From the NCBI RefSeq assembly GCF_002846205.1, contig NZ_PHKV01000010.1:1-64000 (forward strand): 64,000 nucleotides of DNA, given 5' to 3'. The notes below the pieces were generated by a model that saw only the letters and a list, made by a program, of their open reading frames with translations, did not search any database and had not been told where the DNA came from. Each line of letters begins with the position of its first letter. The first letter of the stretch is position 1. Made by a program: the position numbers and the translations under genes. The DNA comes from Xanthomonas prunicola (GTDB taxonomy: Bacteria; Pseudomonadota; Gammaproteobacteria; Xanthomonadales; Xanthomonadaceae). Positions 28,794 to 38,622 of this stretch are shown piece after piece.

Positions 28794-29678
28794 ATGAGCA
28801 AGACCGAACACGGCGTGACCGCCATGGGTGTGATGGCGCTGGAATTGACGGGCGGCACCGCCCCCGAGCGCGGCGCCCTGGCGCCCGAGCAGGCCGGCAT
28901 GCTGGCCGAACGCATTGGCCGCGATCTGGGGCAATGGATCCCCGAAATCCGCGATCTGGAATTGAGCGTGGCGCTGGCGCATTTCGACCCGGCCGAAGTG
29001 TTGCGGCCAGGCTGGCCGCTGCATCGGCGGCTGGAAGAGCTGCAGGCGCGCGCTCCCGGCCGCGACCAGGGACCGCGGGTGCTGGCCTTCGGTGCCGATG
29101 CGCAGGGCGAGATTCCGCTGCCGTTCCAGGCCGATGCGCAACTGGTCGGGGGCGGCTTACGCGTGCTGCCGTTCCTGCTTTCCGGCGATCCGCAAACGGT
29201 CGCCACCGTGGCCGATGCAATGGAAGAAGTCTTGCTCGCTCAGGGCATGGCGCAGGCTGACACCGCGTTGCTGGCGCAAGAAAGCTTCGGTGCCCGCATC
29301 GAACATGCGCGGTATCTCACTGCCAACGATCTGGCGGCGATGATGTCGATGCAGTACGACAATCAGGGCCTGGCGCCGCTGTGGCCGCTGATCGAAGCCG
29401 CGCTGCTGGCGCCACAAACCGAAGAGTGGCTGGAACAAGCACCCGAGCCGGTGTTGCGCTACATCGATGGCGAAGTGCGCATTGCCCTGTTCGACCCGGC
29501 CGGCTGGTGCGACTACTACGCGCACGACCGCGAAAACTGCGAACGCCTGCGCGGCGTGTACGAGCACTATCTTGCGCGCCAGCGGCAGATGGCCGCTGTG
29601 CTGGAGGCGCATGGGTTGCCAGTGCTGTACGTGCATGTGGAACCAGGCCAGGATCCGCGGCAGGCGCTGGCTAGCTAG
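28794..29678 (+). CDS. Conserved hypothetical protein
   Basis: 294 residues from MSKTEHGV; an ATG seven codons earlier is also open. It is acidic and soluble, with no signal peptide. Recognisable stretches are GVMALELTGG, ARYLTANDLAAMMSMQYDNQGLAPLWPLI, and FDPAGWCDYYAHDRENCERLRGVYEHYL near the C-terminus. I cannot place it in a family. It is divergent from the thiolase gene with about 90 bp between the two starts, so they share a promoter region. Confidence 0.75.
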   Translation: MSKTEHGVTAMGVMALELTGGTAPERGALAPEQAGMLAERIGRDLGQWIPEIRDLELSVALAHFDPAEVLRPGWPLHRRLEELQARAPGRDQGPRVLAFGADAQGEIPLPFQADAQLVGGGLRVLPFLLSGDPQTVATVADAMEEVLLAQGMAQADTALLAQESFGARIEHARYLTANDLAAMMSMQYDNQGLAPLWPLIEAALLAPQTEEWLEQAPEPVLRYIDGEVRIALFDPAGWCDYYAHDRENCERLRGVYEHYLARQRQMAAVLEAHGLPVLYVHVEPGQDPRQALAS

Positions 29679-29727
29679 CCGTTATTAATCCCCCACGGAT
29701 TATCTGCCGTTTCACGGACGAATAATT

Positions 29728-30439
29728 GTGAAGCGCAACGAATATTCTCTGCGACTTGGAGCGGTGGTCATCGTTGGGATTTGCGCATGCGGCTTACTCC
29801 ATGCAGCTGGGCCCACTCCCATCTCGTCCAACTGTACCGTCGACGCTGATTCGATGGCTGCTTCGCCTGTCGCACTCGAATCGTACAATTTGCACGTCGA
29901 TTACGAGATGACAGTAGAGGTGCTTGCAACCATTGATAAGGACGAACAGGTCAAAGACACCTCCATTGCCAGGTCATCTCGCAACAGACTAGTCGATCGC
30001 GCAGCGATGACTGCCGCGAAACGGTGGCGCTACCATTGCAAGGCAACTCCGGGAACAGCATTGCTGACTGTTCGGATTCCCGCGCCGCGCTGCAAACTAG
30101 ACGGGGATTCGTGGAGACACACCGGCCCGTCTATCCTGAGCAGCTAAGACGCGAGCACGCGAAAGGATCTGTTGAACTCAACCTTCGCCCTTCTGCATCG
30201 CCAATGGCAATGCAGACGTCAGTCTGCAAACAGGTAGCGGCTACGCCGATGCTGACAATGCCGTGCTCGATGCCGCGCGCAAATGGCGCTTCTCGTGCGA
30301 CTCCTCTCCCGCGCCAACGCAAACCGCATTGACGACGGAGCAATTCAACTTTTCAGACCGCCCAAGTCAAGAAGAGCTAGAAAAGTTAGAAAGAGTAGAG
30401 AGAGCGAAACGAAAAATCCCCCTTTCAATTCGGATCTAA
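29728..30439 (+). pseudogene. TonB-like periplasmic protein gene broken by frameshifts
   Basis: It starts at GTG 29728 with a signal peptide (VVIVGICACGLLHA) and a partial TonB-like repeat (ATIDKDEQVKDT, DRAAMTAAKRWRYHC) that stops at 30147. The next TonB motif continues in other frames: HRPVYPEQLRREHAKGSVEL in the second, then GNADVSLQTGSGYADADNAV and LDAARKWRFSC in the third, ending at 30439. Together these give the normal order P-x-YP, G-x-V, SGY, LD-A, WRF, so an intact gene was broken by at least two indels. The segment is AT-richer than its neighbours. Confidence 0.7.
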
Positions 30440-30465
30440 AGACGACCGTTCGCGACACCCTCCCC

Positions 30466-30837
30466 ATGGAGTACACGCACGCAAAACAGTTTTTCGAGAA
30501 TCTGCCGAAACACAATGACGTGGAATTGAGCAAAGATCAGCAGGACACACCAGGCTTGAAGGTCTACACGACCAGTCTCAAGAAGGTCATGGAGCAAATC
30601 CTCTCATCCGACCAACTCGAACAGCCAAATGTGACGACTTGGCTGATGTTTATGCCCCCGCACCCATGGGCCCCTGCGGTAATCCGCACGCGCAGCGAGA
30701 CAATCACAGACGAGTCAAGTGTCCAGCGACGTCCGATGACGCGCGTCAACGATGTTTGTGATTCAAACCCTACAAGTTGCGCGCAAATCGAACGTCGCAT
30801 TCGTCACATGGTTGAGCCAGTGTCAGCGACGCATTGA
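30466..30837 (+). CDS. Hypothetical protein, possibly the 3' part of the broken TonB-like gene
   Basis: 123 residues from MEYTHAKQFFENLPKH. It is hydrophilic with no signal peptide and has one Trp/Pro-rich stretch (TTWLMFMPPHPWAPAV). The frame is also open upstream, to a run of AAAAA and CCCCC near 30410-30424 where the TonB-like frame could have slipped into this one. It may therefore be the C-terminal part of the same ancestral gene rather than a separate one. I do not recognise the sequence. Confidence 0.45.
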   Translation: MEYTHAKQFFENLPKHNDVELSKDQQDTPGLKVYTTSLKKVMEQILSSDQLEQPNVTTWLMFMPPHPWAPAVIRTRSETITDESSVQRRPMTRVNDVCDSNPTSCAQIERRIRHMVEPVSATH

Positions 30838-30879
30838 TCTTCCTCGGCCGCACTCAATCGCGGCCGAGGAGATTGGGAC

Positions 30880-31524
30880 TTAACGTGTTGCCGCCTGCGC
30901 GTTATCGGTGGTGATCACGCCGCAGGCCAGACGGCCGCCCGCGTTGCCGGTGGGCTGGGTTTTGTAGTCGTCGGCATCGGCGTGCACGATCACCGCGTGG
31001 CCCGCGATATCGAACTGGTCTGCCTTGCCGAGATTGACGTTGCTGGACACCGGGCCGTCGATCGTGGCGTTGCCCTGCGCATCGGACTTGATGTTGGGCA
31101 TGTCGCCGCCGTGGTGCGGTTCGGCGCTGACGTTGCCGTGATCGGACTGCGACGGGTTGAAGTGGCCGCCCGCGCTGCTGCCGTCCGGTGCGCTGCAATC
31201 GCCCTTTTCGTGGATGTGGAAGCCATGCTCCGTGTTGGGCTTAAGACCGCTCAGCTGGCCGGTAACGCGCAGTGCGCCGTCGACGGTCTTGAAGGTCACC
31301 GTGCCTTTGACGTCATTGCCCTTGGTCGGCTTGAGCTCGGCGGTTGCAGTGGTGGTGGCCGCTTCGGTGACCATGGCGGCGGCATGTTCGCCGCCGTGCG
31401 CCGCTTCGGCCGGCGTGCCGGCCTGGGGTGCAGGTGCTGGGTCGGCCGGTGCCGGCTCGTCGCGCTTGCATGCGGTCAGCACCAGGGCAGTGGCCAGAAA
31501 CAGGGTGGTCGGAAGAATGCGCAT
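30880..31524 (-). CDS. sodC: Cu/Zn superoxide dismutase, lipoprotein
   Basis: 214 residues with a lipobox (LVLTAC at the end of the signal sequence), an Ala/Pro-rich linker and a SodC domain from about residue 55. Copper and zinc ligands are visible in HGFHIHEKGDC, AGGHFNPS, HHGGDMPN and HAVIVHADADD. The disulfide Cys of GDC pairs with RLACGVI. It would detoxify superoxide in the periplasm, anchored to a membrane. A second sodC-like gene lies immediately upstream in the same direction. Confidence 0.93.
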   Translation of the reverse strand: MRILPTTLFLATALVLTACKRDEPAPADPAPAPQAGTPAEAAHGGEHAAAMVTEAATTTATAELKPTKGNDVKGTVTFKTVDGALRVTGQLSGLKPNTEHGFHIHEKGDCSAPDGSSAGGHFNPSQSDHGNVSAEPHHGGDMPNIKSDAQGNATIDGPVSSNVNLGKADQFDIAGHAVIVHADADDYKTQPTGNAGGRLACGVITTDNAQAATR

Positions 31525-31572
31525 GGAGTACTCCTGAAGAAGGGCCGCAGTTGCAGCCAGTGACGCCCTGAT

Positions 31573-32175
31573 TCAGGGCTGCGAAGGGGGCGTGCCCCAT
31601 TTGGCGACGCGAATGACGCCACAGGCCAGACGCGCGCCGGCATTGCCGCTGGGCTGGCTGCGATAGTCGTCGGCATCGGCATGCACGATCAGCGACCTGC
31701 CGACCACGTCGGTCGGAGCGCCGTCGCCCAGGCTGATGCCCGACAGAATCATGTCCAGATGCACCAGGCCTTCGGCGTCGGCACGCAGATTGTCCATGTC
31801 GCCCAGATGGTGCGCACCGCTACCGGCACGCCCGTGCGGCGCACCGCTTGGGTTGAAATGTGCGCCCGCGCTACTGGCATCGGCCGCGCTGCAGTCGCCG
31901 CGCTCGTGCACATGGAAGCCGGACACACCGCCTGGACGCAAGCCGCCGATGGTGCCGGTGAGACGGATGCCCTGCAATGCAGGCACCAGCACCACCCGGC
32001 CGCTGACCAAACTGCCCGAGGCCGATGCCAGCACTGCTTCGGCCTGTTGCACCGGGCGAGTGGGCACCACGCGTGCGGCCGGCGGTGGAGGCGCCTTCGG
32101 CGGCGGTGGCGTGCTGCTGCAGGCGGCCAGCATCAGCGCGGTGAGGGCAACGATCGTCGGCGACCGATAACGCAT
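31573..32175 (-). CDS. Second Cu/Zn superoxide dismutase-like lipoprotein
   Basis: 200 residues from ATG 32175, with GGAGA seven bases upstream. The lipobox ALMLAAC is followed by a Pro-rich linker (STPPPPKAPPPPAA). Ligand motifs are kept: GFHVHERGDC, AGAHFNPSG, HLGDMDN and LIVHADADD, and the disulfide Cys in RLACGVI. It is diverged from the downstream copy in the strands and loops, so this is an old tandem duplication. The two genes are 48 bp apart and probably co-transcribed. Confidence 0.88.
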   Translation of the reverse strand: MRYRSPTIVALTALMLAACSSTPPPPKAPPPPAARVVPTRPVQQAEAVLASASGSLVSGRVVLVPALQGIRLTGTIGGLRPGGVSGFHVHERGDCSAADASSAGAHFNPSGAPHGRAGSGAHHLGDMDNLRADAEGLVHLDMILSGISLGDGAPTDVVGRSLIVHADADDYRSQPSGNAGARLACGVIRVAKWGTPPSQP

Positions 32176-32312
32176 CAAGCAGTTCTCCTGATCAGGCTGA
32201 AAACCTATGCGGGTGCGTGTTCACATGTCATGAAATGCGCCCGGCGGCAGGCCGGGAGTTTACGGGGTTGGATCGCGGGCTGGGACATGCGCAAAGGGCG
32301 CGCTCACCCCAA

Positions 32313-32338
32313 CCCCTCTCCCGCAAGCGGGAGAGGGG
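32313..32338 (-). repeat. CCCCTCTCCCGC hairpin after ntrC
   Basis: A 12-bp perfect inverted repeat, CCCCTCTCCCGC and GCGGGAGAGGGG, lies three bases beyond the ntrC stop. It has no T-run, but its position suggests it caps the ntrBC transcript. Half of the same unit occurs upstream of uppP near 38774. Confidence 0.65.
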
Positions 32339-32341
32339 CTA

Positions 32342-33769
32342 TCAGCGCCGTTTGCGCCCTGGCCCGAGTTTGCGGGTGACCGTGTTGCGGCCCAGACCCA
32401 AGCGGGCGGCGGCTTCGGCGCGGCGGCCCTGGGTGAGTTGCAGGGCGGCTTCGAGCAAGGTTCGGTCCAGGCGCTCGCGGGCTTCGGCATGCAGGCCCTG
32501 GGCGCCTTCGCTCAGGCGTTGCGCGGCCCAGCTGGAGAGCATGTCGTCCCACTGGCCGTCGCTACGGCCGCTGCGGTGACGACGTCCACCACGTGCCAGT
32601 GCGGCTTCCACATCCACCACGTCGATGATGTCGGCGGTGGCCAGCGCGGCCAGACGCCAGCACACGTTTTCCAGTTCGCGCACGTTGCCGGGCCAGTCGT
32701 ATTGGCGCAGGTCTTCCAACGCGGCCGACGACAGCCGCTTGGGCAGCATGTCGAGCTTGCGCCCGGCCATGGCCAGGAAGTTTTCGGCCAGCTGCGCGAT
32801 GTCGCCGCGACGCTCGCGCAGCGGCGGCAGTTGCAGGCGCACCACATCCAGACGGTGCAGCAGATCGGCGCGGAAGCGGCCTTGTTCGACCAGCGCTTCC
32901 AGATCCTGGTGGGTGGCGGCGATCACGCGCACATCGACGCGGATCAATTCGCGCCCACCGACGCGGAAGAATTCGTTCTCTGCCAGCACGCGCAGCAGGC
33001 GGGTCTGCAGCGGCAACGGCATGTCGCCGATTTCGTCCAGAAACAGCGTGCCGCCATCGGCTTGTTCGAAGCGGCCGATATGCCGTTTGGTCGCGCCGGT
33101 GAAGGCGCCGGTTTCGTGGCCGAACAACTCACTTTCCAGCAATTCGGCAGGAATGGCGGCGGTGTTGAGCGCGACGAAGGGTTTGCGCGCGCGCGGCGAT
33201 TCGTTGTGCAGCGCGCGGGCGACCAGTTCCTTGCCAGTACCGGTTTCGCCGTTGATCAATACCGATAGCGGCGCCTGCGCCAGGCGCCCGATCGCACGGA
33301 ACAAGGCCTGCATTGCGGGCGTGTCGCCAATCAACGAGGCCGAGCCCTCGGCCAGGCGGGTGGCGACGATCTCTTCGGCGCCGGCATCGGCGTCCGGCAG
33401 CGCGCGTGCGGCCAGGGCCACCGCATCGTCCAGGTCGAACGGCTTGGACAGGAACTCATGCGCGCCGCCGCGGAAGGCGCCGGCAGTGCTGGCGACGTCG
33501 GTGTAGGCCGACATCACGATCACCGGCAATTGCGGGTGTTTGGATTTGAGTTTGTCGAGCAAGGTCAGGCCGTCTTCGCCGGGCATGCGCACGTCGGTAA
33601 ACAGCAGGTCCGGCGTTGGCCGCATGGCAAGCGCCTGCAACGCGGCGGCGGCGCTGTCGAAGCCGTCCACCGCGTAGCCGGCATCGCGCAGGGCGGTGGA
33701 CAACACGAAGCGGACCGACCGGTCGTCGTCGACCACCCAGATGTGGGATACGGCGGCGGCCTCAGCCAT
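32342..33769 (-). CDS. ntrC: Nitrogen regulation response regulator NtrC
   Basis: 475 residues. The receiver domain (residues ~8-120) has an acidic pocket VVDDD and phospho-Asp in FTDVRMPGEDG. The sigma-54 AAA+ domain has Walker A GETGTGKE, the sigma-54 contact loop ETGAFTGAT, Walker B GGTLFLDEIGDM, and RADLLHRLDVV. A Fis-type helix-turn-helix lies at the C-terminus (AAARLGLGRNTVTRKL). Phosphorylated by NtrB under nitrogen limitation, it activates sigma-54 promoters such as that of glnA here. Its start overlaps ntrB by eight bases. Confidence 0.97.
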   Translation of the reverse strand: MAEAAAVSHIWVVDDDRSVRFVLSTALRDAGYAVDGFDSAAAALQALAMRPTPDLLFTDVRMPGEDGLTLLDKLKSKHPQLPVIVMSAYTDVASTAGAFRGGAHEFLSKPFDLDDAVALAARALPDADAGAEEIVATRLAEGSASLIGDTPAMQALFRAIGRLAQAPLSVLINGETGTGKELVARALHNESPRARKPFVALNTAAIPAELLESELFGHETGAFTGATKRHIGRFEQADGGTLFLDEIGDMPLPLQTRLLRVLAENEFFRVGGRELIRVDVRVIAATHQDLEALVEQGRFRADLLHRLDVVRLQLPPLRERRGDIAQLAENFLAMAGRKLDMLPKRLSSAALEDLRQYDWPGNVRELENVCWRLAALATADIIDVVDVEAALARGGRRHRSGRSDGQWDDMLSSWAAQRLSEGAQGLHAEARERLDRTLLEAALQLTQGRRAEAAARLGLGRNTVTRKLGPGRKRR

Positions 33770-34817
33770 GCAGATGCTCCTTGTCGTGATCGCCGGCCAG
33801 CTCGGGCAACAGCAGGGTGAAGACGGTATGGCCCGGGCGCGAGCGGTACGTCAGCGTGCCGTGGTGTTCGCGCGAGACCTGCTGGGCCAGCGCCAGGCCC
33901 AGCCCGCTGCCTTCGGCACGGCCGCTGACCAGCGGCAGGAACAGGTGCTCGGCCAGTTCTTCCGGCACGCCGCCGCCGTCGTCGATGATTTCCAGTCGCA
34001 GCGACATCGCATGCACGCGGTCGCGGATGCGCTGGCCGTGCTCGACGCGGGTGCGCAAGGTCACGCGGGTGGCGCCGGCCTGGAAGGCGTTGCGCACCAG
34101 ATTCCACACCGCCTGGGTCAGGCGGTCGCCATCGCCCAAAATGTCGGGAATGCTGGGGTCGTAATCGCGCTGCACCTGCACCGACCAGCCGCCTTCGGCT
34201 TCGGCCAGGCGCAGCACGCGTTCGAGCACCACGTGGATGTTGAGACGGTCGTGCGCGCGCGCCGGGGTGGGCGAGAGCAGCCGCTCGAGCAAGGTGTTGA
34301 GGCGTTCGATCTCGGTGCCGATCAACTCGATCAGCTCGCGCTCGTCTTCGTCGCGACCGGCCGAGCGGCGCGCCAGCAACTGCGCTGCGCCCTTCAGTCC
34401 GGCCAATGGGTTACGCAGCTCGTGCGCCAGACCCTTCAGCGCGGCGCTCAAGGCATTGGGCAAGGCGTGGGTGGGATCCAGCGCGGGGAACTCGTCGACC
34501 GGATGGGTTTCCAGCAACCAGCCACCATCGTCCAGCCGCGACAGCCAGCCCTCGGCAAAGCGGGGTGCATCGTTGGGCAGGCCCAGCGCCAATCGGTGCA
34601 GACGCAATACATCACGTTCGTCGTTGAGCAGGAAGCGCGCCAGCGCATCGCCCTGCACTTCCAGCGCGGCCAGGGGCTGGTCGACCAATCGCCGTGTGCT
34701 GACCCCGAGCCAGCGCGCGAACGCCGGGTTGACCCCCAGCACGCGGCCCTCGCGGTCGGCCCAGGCGACCGGCGTGCCCAGGCTATCCAGCGATGGCATG
34801 GAAGAGGACGTCACCAT
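33762..34817 (-). CDS. ntrB: Nitrogen regulation sensor kinase/phosphatase NtrB
   Basis: 351 residues, cytoplasmic. The PAS domain covers residues ~10-120. The H-box is LAHELRNPLAGLKGAAQLL with the phospho-accepting His, and the ATP-binding domain has N-box LVRNAFQA, G1 IIDDGGGVP and G2 GSGLGLALAQQV. PII controls the kinase/phosphatase balance of NtrB; a PII gene is in the same cluster. An NtrC-type site lies directly before the start codon. Confidence 0.96.
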   Translation of the reverse strand: MVTSSSMPSLDSLGTPVAWADREGRVLGVNPAFARWLGVSTRRLVDQPLAALEVQGDALARFLLNDERDVLRLHRLALGLPNDAPRFAEGWLSRLDDGGWLLETHPVDEFPALDPTHALPNALSAALKGLAHELRNPLAGLKGAAQLLARRSAGRDEDERELIELIGTEIERLNTLLERLLSPTPARAHDRLNIHVVLERVLRLAEAEGGWSVQVQRDYDPSIPDILGDGDRLTQAVWNLVRNAFQAGATRVTLRTRVEHGQRIRDRVHAMSLRLEIIDDGGGVPEELAEHLFLPLVSGRAEGSGLGLALAQQVSREHHGTLTYRSRPGHTVFTLLLPELAGDHDKEHLHG

Positions 34818-34834
34818 TGCACCAATTTAGTGCA
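34818..34834 (-). promoter_or_regulatory. NtrC-binding site at the ntrB start
   Basis: TGCACCAATTTAGTGCA matches the NtrC palindrome TGCACC-N5-GGTGCA at all but one position. It ends one base before the ntrB ATG. Bound NtrC here would block or autoregulate ntrBC transcription; this is inference from position. Confidence 0.7.
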
Positions 34835-35014
34835 AACAGAATTGGAATGCGCGGATGGCGCGCAAAACGAAGCGTGCGTTGAAATACTGCTGGCCGGGCG
34901 GCGACGGGTCGCACCGATCCAGCGTGCATCCGCGCCGGCAGTCACGGGCGTGGGGCTGGTCATGCAGGCACCTCGGCAGTTGTTCCGCGCCCGGCGGGGC
35001 GACGGGGGAAAACG

Positions 35015-35042
35015 GACCCGGCTGGGCACTCCCGGCCGGGTC
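35015..35042 (-). terminator. Probable terminator of glnK-amtB
   Basis: An 8-bp stem GACCCGGC/GCCGGGTC, followed on the minus strand by CGTTTTCCCCC, lies 43 bp past the amtB stop. A second stem (CACCCGCGGC/GCCGCGGGTG, 35050-35075) sits between it and amtB. The T-run is short, so strength is uncertain. Confidence 0.5.
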
Positions 35043-35084
35043 GTTGCGCCACCCGCGGCAGCGTGGCCGCGGGTGTGCATATGC

Positions 35085-36527
35085 TCAGGACTCGTACGCG
35101 GCTTCGCCGTGCGAGGTGATATCCAGGCCCTCGCGCTCGGCTTCTTCGCTCACGCGCAGGCCGAACACCAGCTTGGCGACCACAAACCCCACCACCGACA
35201 CCACGCCGATCCAGCCGATGGTGATCCCGACGCCCAGCGCCTGGATGCCGACCTGATGGACGATGTCGTAATCGCCGCCCTTCTGGCCGCCCAGCGAAGC
35301 CGCCGAGAACACGCCGGTCAGGATCGCGCCGATGATGCCGCCCAGGCCATGCACGCCGAACACGTCCAGGCTGTCGTCCGCGCCCAGAAGGCGCTTCAGG
35401 CCGGTGACGCCCCACACGCACAGCACGCCGGCCGCCAAGCCGATCACGATGGCGCCGAACGGCCCCACGGTGCCGCAAGCCGGAGTGATGCCGACCAGGC
35501 CGGCGACCATGCCCGAGGCCACACCCAGGGCGGACGACTTGCCCTTGATGATTTTCTCGGTCAGCGACCAGCCCAGGATGGCGGCGGCGGTCGCCAGCAA
35601 GGTGTTGAGGAAGGCCAGCGCCGCACCGGCATTGGCTTCCAGGTTGGAGCCGGCGTTGAAGCCGAACCAGCCCACCCACAGCAGCGAAGCGCCGACGAAG
35701 GTCAGGGTCACGTTGTGCGGCTTGATCGCCTCACGCCCCAACCCGGCACGCTTGCCGACGAAGTAGGCGCCGACCAGGCCGGCAACACCGGCGTTGATGT
35801 GCACCACGGTACCGCCGGCGAAATCCAGCGCGCCCAAGCCGAACAGATACCCACCGGTAGCCCAGACCATGTGCGCCAGCGGCAGGTAGCCGAAGGTGAA
35901 CCAGATCACCGAGAACAACAGCACCGCGCCGAACTTGGCGCGTTCGGCAAAGGCGCCGACGATCAGCGCGCCGGTGATGCCGGCAAAGGTCGCCTGGAAC
36001 GCCACGAACACGTATTCCGGCAGGCTCACGCCCTTGGTGAAGGTGGCCGCCAGGCTTTCGATGGTGACGCCCTTGAGCAGCGCCTTGTCCAGATTGCCGA
36101 TCCATGGGCCTTCGCCGGAGAACGCCAGGCTATAGCCGTACAGCACCCACAGAATGGTCAGCAGCGAGAACACCACAGCGACCTGGATCAGCACCGACAA
36201 CACGTTCTTGGCGCGTACCATGCCGCCGTAGAACAGCGCCAGACCCGGCACCACCATCAGCAGCACCAGCAAGGTGGAGGTCAGCATCCAGGCGACATCG
36301 CCCTTCTCCACCACTGGTGCAGCTTCGGCAGCGGCGGCCGGCGGGGTGGCCGGCTGCGCCGTCGGCAGCGGTTCGGTGGTGACCGGCTCGGTCGGCAGTG
36401 GGGTGACCTGTGGGGTGGACTGCGCATGCGCGCTGCCCATGCCGCCCACCACCAGCGCGCTGAACAGCATCAGCATGCACACGCTATAGAACCGGGCTTT
36501 CCACCCGGCAAACAGAGCTGTCTTCAT
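35085..36527 (-). CDS. amtB: Ammonium transporter
   Basis: 480 residues from ATG 36527 with a strong GGAGG before it. A cleavable signal peptide (VVGGMGSAHA) and a Pro/Thr-rich linker precede eleven membrane segments. Channel features are WFTFGYLPLAHMVWATGGYL, GGTVVHINAGVAGLVGAY with one pore His, and FGVHGLGGIIGA with the other. It lies 23 bp after glnK on the same strand, the usual pairing in which GlnK binds and closes the channel when nitrogen is sufficient. Confidence 0.97.
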   Translation of the reverse strand: MKTALFAGWKARFYSVCMLMLFSALVVGGMGSAHAQSTPQVTPLPTEPVTTEPLPTAQPATPPAAAAEAAPVVEKGDVAWMLTSTLLVLLMVVPGLALFYGGMVRAKNVLSVLIQVAVVFSLLTILWVLYGYSLAFSGEGPWIGNLDKALLKGVTIESLAATFTKGVSLPEYVFVAFQATFAGITGALIVGAFAERAKFGAVLLFSVIWFTFGYLPLAHMVWATGGYLFGLGALDFAGGTVVHINAGVAGLVGAYFVGKRAGLGREAIKPHNVTLTFVGASLLWVGWFGFNAGSNLEANAGAALAFLNTLLATAAAILGWSLTEKIIKGKSSALGVASGMVAGLVGITPACGTVGPFGAIVIGLAAGVLCVWGVTGLKRLLGADDSLDVFGVHGLGGIIGAILTGVFSAASLGGQKGGDYDIVHQVGIQALGVGITIGWIGVVSVVGFVVAKLVFGLRVSEEAEREGLDITSHGEAAYES

Positions 36528-36549
36528 ACGACCTCCGGAGGTGGGGGAC

Positions 36550-36942
<393 letters not shown>

Positions 36943-37117
36943 TCAGTCACCTGGATGCCAACCCCGGCATCCGATCGTTCGCGATTACGCGGACCCCGGC
37001 CGATGCCATGCATCCGCCTCGTGGGAGAGGTCAGGCCCGCGCGCCGCGAACTGTGTGCTCTCTCAATACCCCTGCAATCCACGGCCGGTGCCATGGATCG
37101 CCCGAACAAATGTGCGG

Positions 37118-37153
37118 CGATGGCGGAGGTGGGAGGGGGGGCCTCCGCCATCG
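37118..37153 (-). terminator. Stem-loop after glnA
   Basis: A 12-bp perfect stem CGATGGCGGAGG/CCTCCGCCATCG, with a G-rich loop on the plus strand, lies just past the glnA stop. No convincing T-run follows. The rest of 36889-37165 shows no gene and no sigma-54 box that I could recognise. Confidence 0.5.
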
Positions 37154-37165
37154 TCGCGGTGGAAC

Positions 37166-38575
37166 TCAGTTGCCGTAGTACAGCTGGTACTCCAACGGGT
37201 GAGTCGCAGCACGGAACTTGGTGACTTCCTGCATCTTCAGCGCGATGTAGCCGTCGATGAAGTCGTCGCTCATCACGCCGCCGGCCTTGAGGAACTCGCG
37301 GTCCTTGTCCAGCGCTTCCAGGGCCTGATCCAGGCTGGAGCAGACCTGCGGAATCAGCTTCTCTTCTTCCGGCGGCAGGTCGTACAGGTCCTTGTCGCTC
37401 GGTGCGCCCGGGTCGATCTGGTTCTTGATGCCGTCCAGGCCGGCCATCATCAGCGCGGTGAAGGTCAGGTAGCCGGACTGCAACGGATCGGGGAAGCGCA
37501 TTTCGATGCGGCGCGCCTTCGGGTTGGTGACCCACGGAATGCGGCATGAGGCCGAGCGGTTACGCGCCGAATAGGCCAGCATCACCGGCGCTTCAAAGCC
37601 CGGTACCAGGCGCTTGTAGCTGTTGGTGCCGGAGTTGGCGAAGGCATTGATCGCGCGGGCATGCTTGAAGATGCCGCCGATGTACCACAGCGCCATCTGC
37701 GACAGGCCGCCGTAGCCGTCGCCGGTGAACAGGTTGACGCCGCCCTTGGCCAGCGACTGGTGCACGTGCATACCCGAGCCGTTGTCGCCCACGATGGGCT
37801 TGGGCATGAAGGTGGCCGTCTTGCCGTTACGGTAGGCGACGTTCTTGATGATGTACTTCATCGTCAGCAGTTCGTCGGCCTTCTGCACCAGCGAGCTGAA
37901 CTTGGTGCCGATTTCGCACTGGCCGGCGGTGGCCACTTCGTGGTGGTGCACTTCGGTTTCGATACCGACCTGTTCCAGCGTCTTGATCATTTCCGCGCGC
38001 AGGTCGTGCAGGGTGTCGGTCGGCGGAACCGGGAAGTAGCCGCCCTTCACGCCCGGACGGTAGCCGCTATTGCCGCCGTCGTACTTTTCACCGGTGTTCC
38101 AGGCCGCTTCTTCCGAACCCACCTGGAAGAAGGTGTGGCCCATGTCGTTGGCAAAGCGCACCGAATCGAAGATGAAGAATTCCGGCTCCGGGCCGAAGAA
38201 CGCCTGGTCGGCGGTGCCGGACGACTTCAGATAGGCCTCGGCACGCTTGGCGATGCCGCGCGGATCGCGCTCATAGCTCTGCATGGTGGCCGGGTCGAGG
38301 ATGTCGCAGGTCAGCACGATGGTCGGATCGGCGAAGAACGGATCCAGATACGCGGTGCCTGCGTCCGGCAACAGCACCATGTCCGACTCGTTGATGCCCT
38401 TCCAACCCGCGATCGAACTGCCGTCGAACATCTTGCCTTCTTCAAACAGCGCCGGCTCGATGATATTGGCCGGAAAGGTGATGTGCTGCTGTACACCACG
38501 CATATCGACGAAGCGCAGGTCGACGAACTCGACCTTGTTGTCCTTGATCAGCTTTTCAACATTTTCCACGGACAT
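37166..38575 (-). CDS. glnA: Glutamine synthetase type I
   Basis: 469 residues, full length for the dodecameric GSI enzyme that makes glutamine from glutamate, ammonia and ATP. Visible motifs are the DGSSIAGW signature near residue 52, the metal-binding PEPEFFIFD, the ATP site [17 protein letters not shown], and [10 protein letters not shown]. The adenylylation Tyr is in [11 protein letters not shown]. It is transcribed separately from glnK, with its own sigma-54 promoter and two NtrC-type sites upstream. Confidence 0.98.
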   Translation of the reverse strand: MSVENVEKLIKDNKVEFVDLRFVDMRGVQQHITFPANIIEPALFEEGKMFDGSSIAGWKGINESDMVLLPDAGTAYLDPFFADPTIVLTCDILDPATMQSYERDPRGIAKRAEAYLKSSGTADQAFFGPEPEFFIFDSVRFANDMGHTFFQVGSEEAAWNTGEKYDGGNSGYRPGVKGGYFPVPPTDTLHDLRAEMIKTLEQVGIETEVHHHEVATAGQCEIGTKFSSLVQKADELLTMKYIIKNVAYRNGKTATFMPKPIVGDNGSGMHVHQSLAKGGVNLFTGDGYGGLSQMALWYIGGIFKHARAINAFANSGTNSYKRLVPGFEAPVMLAYSARNRSASCRIPWVTNPKARRIEMRFPDPLQSGYLTFTALMMAGLDGIKNQIDPGAPSDKDLYDLPPEEEKLIPQVCSSLDQALEALDKDREFLKAGGVMSDDFIDGYIALKMQEVTKFRAATHPLEYQLYYGN

Positions 38576-38622
38576 CGGAAGAAACCTCAGGCAGGAGTTA
38601 AGTTGCTGGTGGGCGGTACTAC

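Noticed and set aside
35050..35075. Second terminator after amtB
   Set aside because: The stem CACCCGCGGC/GCCGCGGGTG has no T-run on either strand, so it was mentioned with the better candidate only.
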